Of a stretch of 33,094 bases of DNA, positions 23,132-33,094 are shown piece by piece. The translations under genes and the position numbers were made by a program. The stretch's first letter is position 1. Every line of letters starts with the position of its first letter. Under the pieces are notes generated by a model. The model saw only the letters and a program-made list of their open reading frames with translations. It ran no database searches and was not told the DNA's origin. The stretch is from Acidimicrobiales bacterium (GTDB lineage: Bacteria; Actinomycetota; Acidimicrobiia; Acidimicrobiales; JAHEJN01). The stretch is taken from assembly GCA_024638845.1 (NCBI GenBank), contig JAHEJN010000030.1, positions 1-33,094 of the forward strand, in the 5' to 3' direction.

Positions 23132-23592
23132 GCGACGCCTCCGACATCGATCTCGCGGCTCGCTTCGCCGAATCGGGCCACGACGTGCTCGATGTCGACG
23201 GTCAGGACGTCCAGCTGTTGCTCACGCTCACAGTGGATCCCGGCGACGTGCTCGAGATCACCAGACTCACCGCGAGCCGCCAACGCCCCCAGGCGCTGCG
23301 GCTGGCGGTCCACGCCGGACAGCTGATCGTGTCGTCGACCTCCGCCGACGAGGTCGCTCTGTGGACCACGACGGCCCCGCGCAAGGCTCGTGCACGCGTC
23401 GACGCCTCGGAGCCCACGTCGCTCGACATCTGGAACTCCTGGCGCTTCGGTGGTCTGGAGCATGCCTGGATCGGCAACGCCGGAATGGTTGTCCACTCCG
23501 TAGGCGACCGGCACACCCTCCAGTGCAGTGACGGCATCGGCCCGGTCGACTTCACGGATCTGGTCGTGACCGTGCAGGTCATCGGTTCTTGA
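23128..23592 (+). CDS. hypothetical protein coupled to the membrane-anchored protein
   Basis: The 154-residue protein is soluble, without a signal peptide or membrane helix. It has alternating strand-like segments (VLEITRLTASRQRPQALRL, LIVSSTSADEVALWTT, GMVVHSVGDRHTLQ) that suggest a mostly beta fold. I do not recognise it. The start ATG overlaps the stop of the previous gene (ATGA), which suggests the products act together. Its end is 14 bases from the stop of the convergent gene. Confidence 0.65.
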   Translation: MSDASDIDLAARFAESGHDVLDVDGQDVQLLLTLTVDPGDVLEITRLTASRQRPQALRLAVHAGQLIVSSTSADEVALWTTTAPRKARARVDASEPTSLDIWNSWRFGGLEHAWIGNAGMVVHSVGDRHTLQCSDGIGPVDFTDLVVTVQVIGS

Positions 23593-23606
23593 TCGTTCGG
23601 GGTCGC

Positions 23607-24089
23607 TCAGCGGACGGCGATGATCGCCACCCAGTCGTCGTCGACGATCACGCCGCTGAGAGCATCGGATGCGGCCACGAGGAAATCGACCGCAGTCAAC
23701 GGATCGTCTCCGTCGGGCACGATGAAGGTGAGGCCGCGTTTGGGGTGGTCCTGTTCGACCTCCCAGCCCTCGGGCACCATCACATTCGCCTGACTCAGCT
23801 TCGTTTCGGCGTCGTGGCGTTGGGCATGCGTGATGCCCGCACGTACGGGCGATCGCCGGCCGCGACGGTTGATCGAGGTGGGTACCCACGTTGCGGTCGG
23901 GATCCGGGGACCACGTCCGGAGAAGACCGAAGGGCGCCGGTCGAGAGCAGCCATGAGATCGGCGTCGAGATCAGGCCGGATGTTGATCCATCGTCGCCCG
24001 TCGGCTCGTCGCAGCATCTCCTGCATGTGTTCGACGACGCGGTCGGGTTCGTCGCGCCGGAACGGCAGGGGGAAGTAGTCGATTCCCAT
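23607..24089 (-). CDS. hypothetical protein, unknown
   Basis: The 160-residue protein has no signal peptide or membrane segment. It begins MGIDYFPLPFRRDEPDRV and contains a central basic stretch (NRRGRRSPVRAG) and a C-terminal region rich in Asp and Val. I recognise no family. The start is ATG 24089 because the TAnnnT box TACATT (24102-24097) ends exactly 7 bases upstream. It is divergent from the secreted-protein operon. Confidence 0.65.
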   Translation of the reverse strand: MGIDYFPLPFRRDEPDRVVEHMQEMLRRADGRRWINIRPDLDADLMAALDRRPSVFSGRGPRIPTATWVPTSINRRGRRSPVRAGITHAQRHDAETKLSQANVMVPEGWEVEQDHPKRGLTFIVPDGDDPLTAVDFLVAASDALSGVIVDDDWVAIIAVR

Positions 24090-24096
24090 CGACCTC

Positions 24097-24102
24097 AATG
24101 TA
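24097..24102 (-). promoter_or_regulatory. -10 box deciding the start of the 160-residue protein
   Basis: On the minus strand TACATT ends 7 bases before ATG 24089, and no ribosome site is present. Confidence 0.5.
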
Positions 24103-24231
24103 CCGAGCGACGTCTCGCCGATCGGCGTCGGTCACCTGAGGTCGGGCCGGCGGTCTCCACCTCGGTGGCTTCGACACGGGAGTGATCTCCAGCCGCCACC
24201 GGTGGCCGCCGCCAGCACACCGCGGGTCCAT

Positions 24232-24247
24232 CGAGACGGTAGTCTCG
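24232..24247. promoter_or_regulatory. perfect inverted repeat overlapping a -10-like box
   Basis: CGAGAC and GTCTCG are perfect 6-base arms around GGTA. The plus-strand TAGTCT (24240-24245), a -10 candidate for the gene starting at 24268, lies inside it. It could be an operator or a chance repeat. Confidence 0.4.
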
Positions 24248-24267
24248 CCCACGAGGTGGAGAACGAA

Positions 24268-25293
24268 ATGGGCCGACGATTGACCCGGACGAGTAGAGGT
24301 GGAGTGGCGGGCCTGTTGTTCGCTGCGGCCATGGCGTCGACGGGCCCTGCGGCCGCGCAACAGATCGGCCTCGATGCCGACAGCGGAGCGATCTGCGTGC
24401 TCGACGCCGGTGCAATCGATGTCGAATCGGGAAGCTCGGGTCAGGGCATCGAGATCGGCGGCCTCATCTGGCGGGTGTCCTACCGAGAGCAGCGAGTGAC
24501 CGCTCTCGACCCCAACTCGCTCGAACCGGTGATCGACAAGGAGCTCGGGCAGACCACCGCGGCAGTCCTGACTCCGCTGTCCGACGTCGGCGGGCTCGTT
24601 GCCGTGTCGATCTCGGGGCCGGGCCAGGGTGCCGTGCAGTTCCTCGAATCCCAGACGGGGAACGCAGTGGCCACGATCGGTCTCGGTGCCGCGCCCGCGG
24701 CACAGCGCGATGCGTTCCAGCTCGTCACCGGCGTGGTCGCCATCGGAGATCTGGCCTACGTGGCCAGCGGTGAGCACCTCACCGTGATCGACATCGATGC
24801 GCTCGGTGCCCTCGGTGACGAGCGCGCCGTGGTCGAACGGATCCGCGTCGATCATCCCATCGCCGAGCTCGGCGTGGTCGACGACACCCTCGTGTTGCGC
24901 GAATTGATGAGCGACCGTGTCTGGTCGCTCGGCGTCTCGGCCGTCGAACCCTACGACGGACCAGTGCCGTGGTCATCGGTTCAGGTCGAAACCGATCGCT
25001 TCTCGATCAGCGGGGGCGACCTCGTCCACCTCGGTGAGCCCGGTGTCGACGACATCGACATCTCCGTCATCGGTCGGCCCACCTCGATCGCCGCCACTGC
25101 CGCTTCGTTGTGGGCGTCCTCGCGGTCCGACGACTCCTGGTTCGTCTCTCTCGTCGATCCCGCGACGAGCTCGGTGACCGCCACCGTGAACGTCGATGGT
25201 CCGATCTGGTGGTTGTGGGCGACTTCCGACACCCTCTTCGTCGAAACCCCTGACCAAGCGTTCGCGCTCACGGCCTCGCGCTGTCGCCCATGA
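24268..25293 (+). CDS. secreted protein with repeated beta-strand pattern
   Basis: The 341-residue protein has a signal peptide of about 32 residues ending GPAAAQQ. The mature part alternates short strands and turns (for example LAYVASGEHLTVIDIDALG and DTLVLRELMSDRVWSLGV), suggesting a beta-propeller-like fold similar in style to the lipoprotein at 8.4 kb. I cannot place it in a family. The start is ATG 24268 with AGGTGGAG about 6 bases upstream; earlier in-frame codons lie upstream of the -10 candidate. It is the first gene of a compact operon; the NUDIX gene overlaps its stop by ATGA. Confidence 0.75.
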   Translation: MGRRLTRTSRGGVAGLLFAAAMASTGPAAAQQIGLDADSGAICVLDAGAIDVESGSSGQGIEIGGLIWRVSYREQRVTALDPNSLEPVIDKELGQTTAAVLTPLSDVGGLVAVSISGPGQGAVQFLESQTGNAVATIGLGAAPAAQRDAFQLVTGVVAIGDLAYVASGEHLTVIDIDALGALGDERAVVERIRVDHPIAELGVVDDTLVLRELMSDRVWSLGVSAVEPYDGPVPWSSVQVETDRFSISGGDLVHLGEPGVDDIDISVIGRPTSIAATAASLWASSRSDDSWFVSLVDPATSSVTATVNVDGPIWWLWATSDTLFVETPDQAFALTASRCRP

Positions 25294-26011
25294 CCGGACC
25301 AGATCGGCTTGCCGGGCTCGGCGACGGACCCGGCGACCCTCGTCCGCCTGCCGACGCCGCCACCGTCATCGTCGCCCGCGATACCGACGAGGGCATCGCC
25401 GTGCTCATGACCCGCCGCAACTCGGCCACCGCCTTCGGCGGCATGTGGGTGTTCCCCGGCGGCAAGGTCGACCCGTCCGATCACTCACCGCATGCGCCAG
25501 ACGACCTCCTGCTCGCCAGCCGAGCAGCGGCTGTGCGCGAGGCGAAGGAAGAGGCCGACCTCGACCTCGTAGCCGACGCCCTCGTGCCCTACTCGCACTG
25601 GACACCCCCAGTCGAGGCTGCCCGTCGGTTCCTGACCTGGTTCTTCGTAGGCCCCGCTCCTGGGGGAGTCGCCGGAGAAGTGACCATCGACGACGGCGAG
25701 ATCACCGATCACGCCTGGCTCGCGCCCCACCGCGCCCTCGAGCGGCACGCCGCCGTCGACATCGAGCTCGCTCCCCCGACCTTCGTCACGCTGCACCACC
25801 TCGCAGAGTTCGCCACGGTCGCCGAGCTCCTGGATCACGCGTCGACCAACGAACCGAAGCGGTATCGAACCGTTCTGGCCCGAGGAAACGGATTCAGGGC
25901 CCTGCTGTGGGAGGGCGATGTGGCCCATGACACCGGCGACCTCCGGGCCGACGGTCCGCGACACCGGGTGGAGATGTCGGTCGACGGATGGAAGCTACTG
26001 GTCGATCATCC

Positions 26012-26015
<4 letters not shown>
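25290..26015 (+). CDS. NUDIX hydrolase (NUDT19/CoA-pyrophosphatase-like)
   Basis: The 241-residue protein has a NUDIX core with FPGGKVDPSD (about 55-64) and AAVREAKEEADL (about 79-90). The box is interrupted by about 16 extra residues between the Gly-Gly and Arg-Glu parts, as in NUDT19-like proteins that act on CoA or acyl-CoA. The metal-binding REAKEE residues are present. It would cleave a nucleoside-diphosphate linkage in the cytoplasm; the substrate is uncertain. The start ATG overlaps the previous stop, and its own stop overlaps the ATPase start, so the three are translationally coupled. Confidence 0.85.
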
Positions 26016-28375
<2,360 letters not shown>

Positions 28376-28378
28376 CGC

Positions 28379-29503
28379 GTGGTCGCTCCCGCCACGGCGG
28401 TGCGGCCCCTGCGGGTCGGGCTCAACCTCTTGTTCCTGCCACCGGGCCGCATGGGCGGCACGGCGACCTACGTGTGGTCATTGCTCGAACGGCTCCAGCA
28501 TCGACCCGATCTCCGGTTCGTGGTGTTCAGCCCGGACGGCTACCTCGACCCTGCCATCGACCAGTCGTCGGTCGACCTGGTGCGCTGTCCGTCCTTCGAC
28601 AGCACGGTCAAACGGGTGGCATGGGAGCACATGGTGCTGCCATGGCGCGCCCGTCGACACCACCTCGACGTGGTGTGGAGTCCCGGCTTCGTTGCGCCGA
28701 GATTCATGCGGGGAGCCCGCGTGGTGACGGTGCACGACCTGCACTACATCCGGGTGCCGGCCGCGGTTCCGTTCCTGCGCCGCCAGTACTACAGCCTCGG
28801 GGTTCCGTGGTCGGTGCGCCATTGTGCCGCCGTGCTCGCCGTCTCGTCGACCACCGCCGTGGATCTGGCCCGCGAGATTCCCTCATCGGTCGACAAGACC
28901 ACCGTGATCCACCTGGCCGCACGAAGTGACCTCGCCGCGCTCGACGCGTCGCCGTTCGCGGCGAACGAGCCCTACTTCCTCATGGTCGCCTCCGTGACAC
29001 GCAACAAGAACGTCGACACGGTCGTCCGAGCCGCGATCGACCTGCACGACCGCGGCCGCGACTTCCGGGTGCGCATCGTCGGTGCCGACCCTCACGGCAT
29101 CCTGGCCGAGGCTCTGGCGACACCGAGAGCCGCCGACGTCGTCGCTGCGTTGGGCGAGGTGAGTCCCGAAGAGCTCGCGGCGCTCTACCGGGGAGCGGTG
29201 GCCGCCATCAACCCGTCGGTTTACGAGGGATTCGGCCTGCCGGTGCTCGAGGCGCAGGCTCTGGGTGTGCCGGTGATCTCGTCGCGAGGAGGGTCGCTGC
29301 CCGAGGTCGCCGGCGATGGCGCACTGTATTTCTCCCACGACTCCCCGGCCGAGCTGGGCGCGGCCATGCAGAGCCTCCTCGACGAGCCGGCGCGGCGCAC
29401 CGAATTGATCGAGCTCGGTGCCGAGAACGTGGCGCGGTTCTCGTGGGACCGGGCCGCCGACGAGACCGCCGGCGTCCTCATCCACGTCGGCCGTTCCCGT
29501 TGA
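28379..29503 (+). CDS. GT4-family glycosyltransferase
   Basis: The 374-residue GT-B enzyme has the N-terminal glycine loop PGRMGGTATYV, a TVHDLHY segment, SVTRNKNVDTVV, and the nucleotide-sugar motif EGFGLPVLE with Glu283 and Glu291 (EX7E), followed by SRGGSLPEVAGDGALYF. This is typical of mannosyl- or glucosyltransferases that use an activated sugar and retain anomeric configuration. It is cytoplasmic. The start is GTG 28379, three bases after the ATPase stop, so it closes the operon. The acceptor is unknown. Confidence 0.9.
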   Translation: MVAPATAVRPLRVGLNLLFLPPGRMGGTATYVWSLLERLQHRPDLRFVVFSPDGYLDPAIDQSSVDLVRCPSFDSTVKRVAWEHMVLPWRARRHHLDVVWSPGFVAPRFMRGARVVTVHDLHYIRVPAAVPFLRRQYYSLGVPWSVRHCAAVLAVSSTTAVDLAREIPSSVDKTTVIHLAARSDLAALDASPFAANEPYFLMVASVTRNKNVDTVVRAAIDLHDRGRDFRVRIVGADPHGILAEALATPRAADVVAALGEVSPEELAALYRGAVAAINPSVYEGFGLPVLEAQALGVPVISSRGGSLPEVAGDGALYFSHDSPAELGAAMQSLLDEPARRTELIELGAENVARFSWDRAADETAGVLIHVGRSR

Positions 29504-29654
29504 AAACCCACTACCACGAGTACGAACGCAGCGAATGCAACACGATCGTCAACCGGACGTCACTCAGCGGACACCAACGCCTGCTTGACTCGAGCATGGA
29601 GTAGGGGGCCGTAAGGGCCCTGTGGCGCTTTCGGATGCAAGCGGAGTGATGACC

Positions 29655-29807
29655 ATGGAGTGGGCCCGACAAGAGAGCGACTTTCTTCCCGAGAACGGTG
29701 ACGACTTCGACGATGCCGAGCTGGCCTCGGCCATCGAGTCGGAGCGCAACCGTCAGTACGCGGCACTTTTCGAGACTGCCCCCCGCTGGCTCGAGGACGT
29801 GGCCTGA
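29655..29807 (+). CDS. 50-residue acidic protein, unknown
   Basis: The frame encodes a strongly acidic, helix-prone peptide beginning MEWARQESDFLPENGDDFDDAEL. ATG 29655 is chosen because GGAG lies 8 bases upstream; an in-frame ATG at 29649 is only 2 bases from it. Codon use is like the neighbours, with G or C at most third positions. It lies alone between the glycosyltransferase and the thiolase. No family is recognised, and a chance frame cannot be excluded. Confidence 0.5.
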   Translation: MEWARQESDFLPENGDDFDDAELASAIESERNRQYAALFETAPRWLEDVA

Positions 29808-29887
29808 GAAATCCCCACCTGAGTTGTGTCGGGCGGGATCAACGGCGAAGCTACCCGGGCAGTCGAACGCACCCTGGGAGTAGACCA

Positions 29888-31099
29888 ATGGCCGAGGCCG
29901 TCATCGTTTCCGCATCACGCACGCCGATCGGGCGGGCGGTGAAGGGTTCACTCGTCGATGCGCGTCCCGACGACATGTCGGCGTTCATCATCGACGACGC
30001 CATCGGCAAGGTTCCCGGTCTCGACAAGGAGGCGATCGAGGACGTCATCTGGGGCTGTGGCCAACCTGCGGGCGAGGGCGGGTACAACGTGGGCCGGGTC
30101 GCCGCTCTGCTCGCCGGACTCGAGAACGCTCCCGGCGTCACCGTCAATCGCTACTGCTCCTCGTCGTTGCAGACCATTCGCATGGCTGCTCACGCCATCA
30201 AGGCCGGCGAGGGCGACTGCTTCGTCGCCGGCGGGGTCGAGACCGTCAGCCGCTACGTGCACGGGGCGTCCGACACCGGACCGCACAACGAGGGTTTCTC
30301 CGCGGCCGAGGCTCGCACCGCCGAGCGCACCGAGGCTGACGCCGCCGAGTGGACCCCGCTGGCCGGCGAATTGCCCGACATCTACATCGCCATGGGCCAG
30401 ACCGCCGAGAACGTCGCCCAGCTCAAGGAGGTCAGCCGACAACGCCAGGACGAGTTCGGCGTCCGCTCGCAGAACCGGGCCGAAGCGGCGATGAATCGCG
30501 GGTTCTTCGAGCGAGAGATCACGCCCTACACGCTTCCCGACGGCACCGTGGTGTCGACCGACGACGGCATCCGTCCCGGCACCACCCTCGAGAAGGTGTC
30601 CGAGCTCAACCCCGTGTTCCGGCCCGACGGCACCGTCACCGCCGGTAACGCATGCCCGCTCAACGACGGCGCGGCTGCGGTGGTCGTGATGAGCGGCACC
30701 CGTGCCAACGAGCTCGGCCTCACGCCACTGGCCCGCATCGTGGCCTCGTCGGTGGCCGGGCTCAATCCCGAGATCATGGGTCTCGGGCCGGTGCCCGCAG
30801 TGCAGAAGGTACTGGCCACCGCGGGGATGACCATCGGCGACATGGACCTCGTGGAGATCAACGAAGCCTTCGCCGTGCAGGTGCTGGCCTCGGCCGACGA
30901 GCTCGGCATCGACATCGACGGCCAGTTGAACCTCAACGGTGGCTCCATCGCCCTCGGACACCCCTTCGGCATGACCGGTGCCCGCATCATGGCCACGCTC
31001 ATCAACGGCCTCGACGATGCCGACAAGCAGTTCGGTCTCGAGACGATGTGCGTCGGTGGCGGTCAGGGCATGGCCATGATCATCGAGCGTCTGAGCTGA
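29888..31099 (+). CDS. acetyl-CoA acetyltransferase/3-ketoacyl-CoA thiolase
   Basis: The 403-residue thiolase has the nucleophile Cys90 (NRYCSSSLQ), His358 (GGSIALGHPFGMTGAR) and Cys388 (CVGGGQGMAM), so all three catalytic residues are present, plus the EINEAFAVQ motif. It would either cleave 3-ketoacyl-CoA in beta-oxidation (FadA-like) or condense two acetyl-CoA. No fatty-acid oxidation genes are adjacent to decide between them. The start is ATG 29888 with GGGAG 7 bases upstream. A tail-anchored protein follows after 10 bases. Confidence 0.93.
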   Translation: MAEAVIVSASRTPIGRAVKGSLVDARPDDMSAFIIDDAIGKVPGLDKEAIEDVIWGCGQPAGEGGYNVGRVAALLAGLENAPGVTVNRYCSSSLQTIRMAAHAIKAGEGDCFVAGGVETVSRYVHGASDTGPHNEGFSAAEARTAERTEADAAEWTPLAGELPDIYIAMGQTAENVAQLKEVSRQRQDEFGVRSQNRAEAAMNRGFFEREITPYTLPDGTVVSTDDGIRPGTTLEKVSELNPVFRPDGTVTAGNACPLNDGAAAVVVMSGTRANELGLTPLARIVASSVAGLNPEIMGLGPVPAVQKVLATAGMTIGDMDLVEINEAFAVQVLASADELGIDIDGQLNLNGGSIALGHPFGMTGARIMATLINGLDDADKQFGLETMCVGGGQGMAMIIERLS

Positions 31100-31109
31100 C
31101 GGGCCGATC

Positions 31110-31904
31110 GTGAGCGACGAGTTCGAGCTCGCAGAGGCGGCGCCCTCGCTCCAGGAACGCTATGCGATCACCGGACCCGTGCCGATCCGCTCCGGCGACG
31201 TGAGCGATCTGACCGACGGAAGCATCGAACCCGCGGCGCTCTGCTCGTCGTTGCGAGACTACGTCTCCACCCGTCCCGAGTGGGCGCCGGCCTTCACGCC
31301 GGTGATCGCCCGGGTTGCGGTCGACGCCAGTCAGGCCGCGCTCGAAGCCGGCGACTGGGACGCCGCCGCCGATTTCGCGACGGTCATCCTCGACGAACGT
31401 CCCGACGATCAGGAGGCCACCGCGATGCTCGTCCGCGCCCTCCACGGCGGCCGACAGTATGCCCGAGCTGCTGACCTCGGTGATGTACTGCTCGAGCAGA
31501 CCGACGACGACGACCCGAGCCTCGTGGTGTGCACCGCCGAGGCCTACGAGAAGTCGGCCCGAGTGACCCACGCGCTGCGTCTTCTCGACCGATACATCAC
31601 CGCGGACCCCGGACAAGACGCCTACCCGCGAGCACGAGCAGCCATCGTCGAGCGGCTGGCGGCAGCCGCCGATGCCGACCAGCTCGCTACTCCGCCGAGA
31701 CTCACCACCAACCGCGACGCCGGCGGCAGGGAACCAGCCGCGCGCCCGGCCGTCGTCGACAGCAACCCATCTCCGGTCGACGCCGTCGCGGCGCCGCCGG
31801 ACACGGCGGTCGAGGCGAGGTCTCGGCCGCTGTCGGTCCTCATCGTGTTGGCCGGCCTGTTGGCGGGTGCCGGCGTCGCTCTCGTCGTGTTGGCGCTGCT
31901 CTGA
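31110..31904 (+). CDS. tail-anchored TPR-like protein
   Basis: The 264-residue protein has a helical region (about 60-175) with TPR-like spacing (AALEAGDWDAAADFATVILDERPDDQEATAMLVRAL), a Pro/Ala-rich linker, and one membrane helix at the C terminus (about 240-262). It should be a cytoplasmic domain anchored by its tail. It begins with a GTG 10 bases after the thiolase stop, without a clear ribosome site, and is probably co-transcribed with it. The partner protein is unknown. Confidence 0.7.
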   Translation: MSDEFELAEAAPSLQERYAITGPVPIRSGDVSDLTDGSIEPAALCSSLRDYVSTRPEWAPAFTPVIARVAVDASQAALEAGDWDAAADFATVILDERPDDQEATAMLVRALHGGRQYARAADLGDVLLEQTDDDDPSLVVCTAEAYEKSARVTHALRLLDRYITADPGQDAYPRARAAIVERLAAAADADQLATPPRLTTNRDAGGREPAARPAVVDSNPSPVDAVAAPPDTAVEARSRPLSVLIVLAGLLAGAGVALVVLALL

Positions 31905-31928
31905 GACCCCCCGGGCGCCGGCTCGCGA

Positions 31929-32132
31929 TCAGCTCTCGCCGGCGCTCTCGTCGTCACCGAGCTTGTCGGCCATGTCGTCGACCTTCTCGAGGTGATCGCC
32001 GTACTTGCCGCCGGTCTTGTCGTCGACGAAATCGGTGGCCTTGTCGACGCCCGTGGCAATGTTGTCGCCCTGCGACTCCATCAGGTCCTTGGCCTTGTCG
32101 GTGTGCTTCTTGAACTTGTCGAACAATCCCAT
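31929..32132 (-). CDS. MT0933/Rv0909-type small protein (annotated as antitoxin)
   Basis: The 67-residue protein begins MGLFDKFKKHTDKAKDL and contains VDKATDFVDDKTGGKYGDHLEKVDD, matching a family of small helical, charged proteins named antitoxins after a mycobacterial toxin-antitoxin pair. No toxin gene is adjacent: the neighbours are a TPR-like protein and a HerA-like ATPase. It may act in something other than toxin control. The start is ATG 32132, with GGAGG 8 bases upstream and a -10 box TAGAGT (32168-32163). Confidence 0.8.
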   Translation of the reverse strand: MGLFDKFKKHTDKAKDLMESQGDNIATGVDKATDFVDDKTGGKYGDHLEKVDDMADKLGDDESAGES

Positions 32133-32162
32133 GGCGGGAACCTCCGTGATTGACTGGCGCCG

Positions 32163-32168
32163 ACTCTA
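32163..32168 (-). promoter_or_regulatory. -10 box of the MT0933-type gene
   Basis: On the minus strand TAGAGT fits TAnnnT. The mRNA would begin about 24 bases before the ATG and include the GGAGG site. Confidence 0.5.
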
Positions 32169-32225
32169 GGAGCCCCCAGGCCGACTTGCGACGCTCCGGA
32201 CCGCATCGGCTGACAGCACAGTGCC

Positions 32226-32231
32226 TACACT
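32226..32231 (+). promoter_or_regulatory. -10 box of the HerA-like gene
   Basis: TACACT fits TAnnnT. The start would fall just before the strong AGGAGG site at 32241-32246, which is 8 bases from ATG 32255. Confidence 0.5.
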
Positions 32232-32254
32232 CGCTGCGGCAGGAGGGAGAGGAC

Positions 32255-33094
32255 ATGGACGTTCCAACAGGTGAGCTCTATCTCGGTGGCATCATCGATG
32301 CCGCCAGTCACGACCGGACCGGCGAGCCGGTTCTCTACGAGGCGTCGTCGTTCACCACCCATGGGGTGATCGTGGGCATGACCGGTTCGGGGAAGACGGG
32401 TCTGAGCATGATCCTGCTGGAGGAGGCCCTCCTCCAGGGTGTACCCGTTCTCGTGATCGACCCCAAGGGCGACATGGGCAACCTGGCGCTCACCTTCCCC
32501 GACTTCTCCCCTGGCGCCTTCGAGGAGTGGATCGATCCGGTACTGGCCGAGCGCGAAGGGGTCACCGTCACCGAGAAGGCGACCGCCACGGCCGCGATGT
32601 GGCAGAAGGGCCTCGAGTCGTGGGAGATCGACACCGAGCGCATGCATCGGCTGAAGGCCGCCGCCGACGTCACCGTCTACACGCCAGGCAGCACCACCGG
32701 TGTCCCGCTGAACATCATCGGGTCGATGGATTCACCGGGAGCCGAGCTCGACCCCGAGAGCCTGCAGGACGAGATCGACAGCCTGGCTTCGAGCCTGCTC
32801 GGACTGGTCGGCGTCGACAGCGACCCGATGAGCGGCCGCGAGCACATCCTGTTGTCGAATCTGTTCCAGCACGCCTGGACCGCGGGCCGTGATCTCGATC
32901 TCGGTGGCCTGATCGCCCAGATCCAGGAACCCCCGATGCGCAAGCTCGGCGTGATCGAGCTCGAGAGCTTCTTCCCGGCCGCCGATCGCATGAAGCTGGC
33001 CCTGAAGATCAACGGTCTCGCCGCGTCGCCGAGCTTCGCCGCTTGGACCGCTGGTCCACCCCTCGACATCGACGAGCTGCTGTACGACGCCGAC
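32255..33094 (+). CDS. HerA-like P-loop ATPase (partial, runs off right edge)
   Basis: The first 280 codons are visible, open to the window end. The protein has a Walker A motif GMTGSGKT (41-48) and a strand with DPKGD (69-73), as in the HerA/FtsK group of hexameric DNA-pumping or ATP-binding proteins (DUF87-like). It is preceded by a strong AGGAGG ribosome site. The segment SLLGLVGVDSDPMSGREHILLSNLFQHAW follows. No membrane segment is seen, and NurA or other partners would have to lie beyond the edge. Assignment to the HerA-like fold is good; the cellular role is open. Confidence 0.8.
   Translation, partial: MDVPTGELYLGGIIDAASHDRTGEPVLYEASSFTTHGVIVGMTGSGKTGLSMILLEEALLQGVPVLVIDPKGDMGNLALTFPDFSPGAFEEWIDPVLAEREGVTVTEKATATAAMWQKGLESWEIDTERMHRLKAAADVTVYTPGSTTGVPLNIIGSMDSPGAELDPESLQDEIDSLASSLLGLVGVDSDPMSGREHILLSNLFQHAWTAGRDLDLGGLIAQIQEPPMRKLGVIELESFFPAADRMKLALKINGLAASPSFAAWTAGPPLDIDELLYDAD

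Noticed and set aside
29584-29620. TTGACT -35 box and a GGGCC hairpin before the 50-residue ORF
   Set aside because: No -10 box stands at a suitable distance, and the stem is interrupted by a bulge or internal loop with no U run.

Overview
The window is about 33 kb of GC-rich, densely packed chromosome. The gene set points to an actinobacterium, most likely of the class Acidimicrobiia or a close relative. Pointers are an IclR regulator divergent from leuCD (the NdgR arrangement of actinobacteria), mycofactocin-type oxidoreductases with an MftE peptidase, a CtpE-like P-type ATPase, an MT0933-type small protein, and many starts where a TAnnnT-like -10 box lies 6-8 nt before the start codon, as in leaderless actinobacterial mRNAs. 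There is no rRNA, tRNA, transposase, prophage, CRISPR array or gene-free stretch over 300 bases. It reads as ordinary core and accessory chromosome.

Region 1 (1-8.3 kb) holds branched-chain amino-acid genes. On the minus strand, leuB and a citramalate-synthase gene (cimA) form an operon, followed by a site-2-protease-like M50 peptidase cut by the window edge. Upstream of leuB is the most striking element: a promoter, a 19-codon leader peptide with four Ile codons in a row just before its stop, a GC hairpin and an intrinsic terminator. This has the layout of a ribosome-mediated attenuator. greA and an alpha/beta hydrolase run the other way. An IclR regulator (NdgR type) is divergent from leuC-leuD across a palindrome that overlaps both -10 boxes. 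CimA, LeuCD and LeuB together make 2-oxobutyrate for isoleucine without threonine, so Ile codons in the leader make sense.

Region 2 (8.3-15 kb) holds a secreted beta-propeller lipoprotein, a small sunset-domain membrane protein, a short SerA without regulatory domains, and a three-gene mycofactocin set (mftE, NDMA-type zinc alcohol dehydrogenase, mycofactocin-type SDR) without mftABCDF in view.

Region 3 (15-24 kb) holds an ABC exporter, a MoxR/VWA pair, a membrane diguanylate cyclase divergent from a single-domain cyclic-nucleotide-binding protein, a SAM methyltransferase and several small unknown proteins.

Region 4 (24-33 kb) holds a compact operon (secreted protein, NUDIX hydrolase, CtpE-like ATPase, GT4 glycosyltransferase), a 50-residue acidic protein, a thiolase with a tail-anchored protein, an MT0933-type small protein, and the start of a HerA-like ATPase cut by the right edge.
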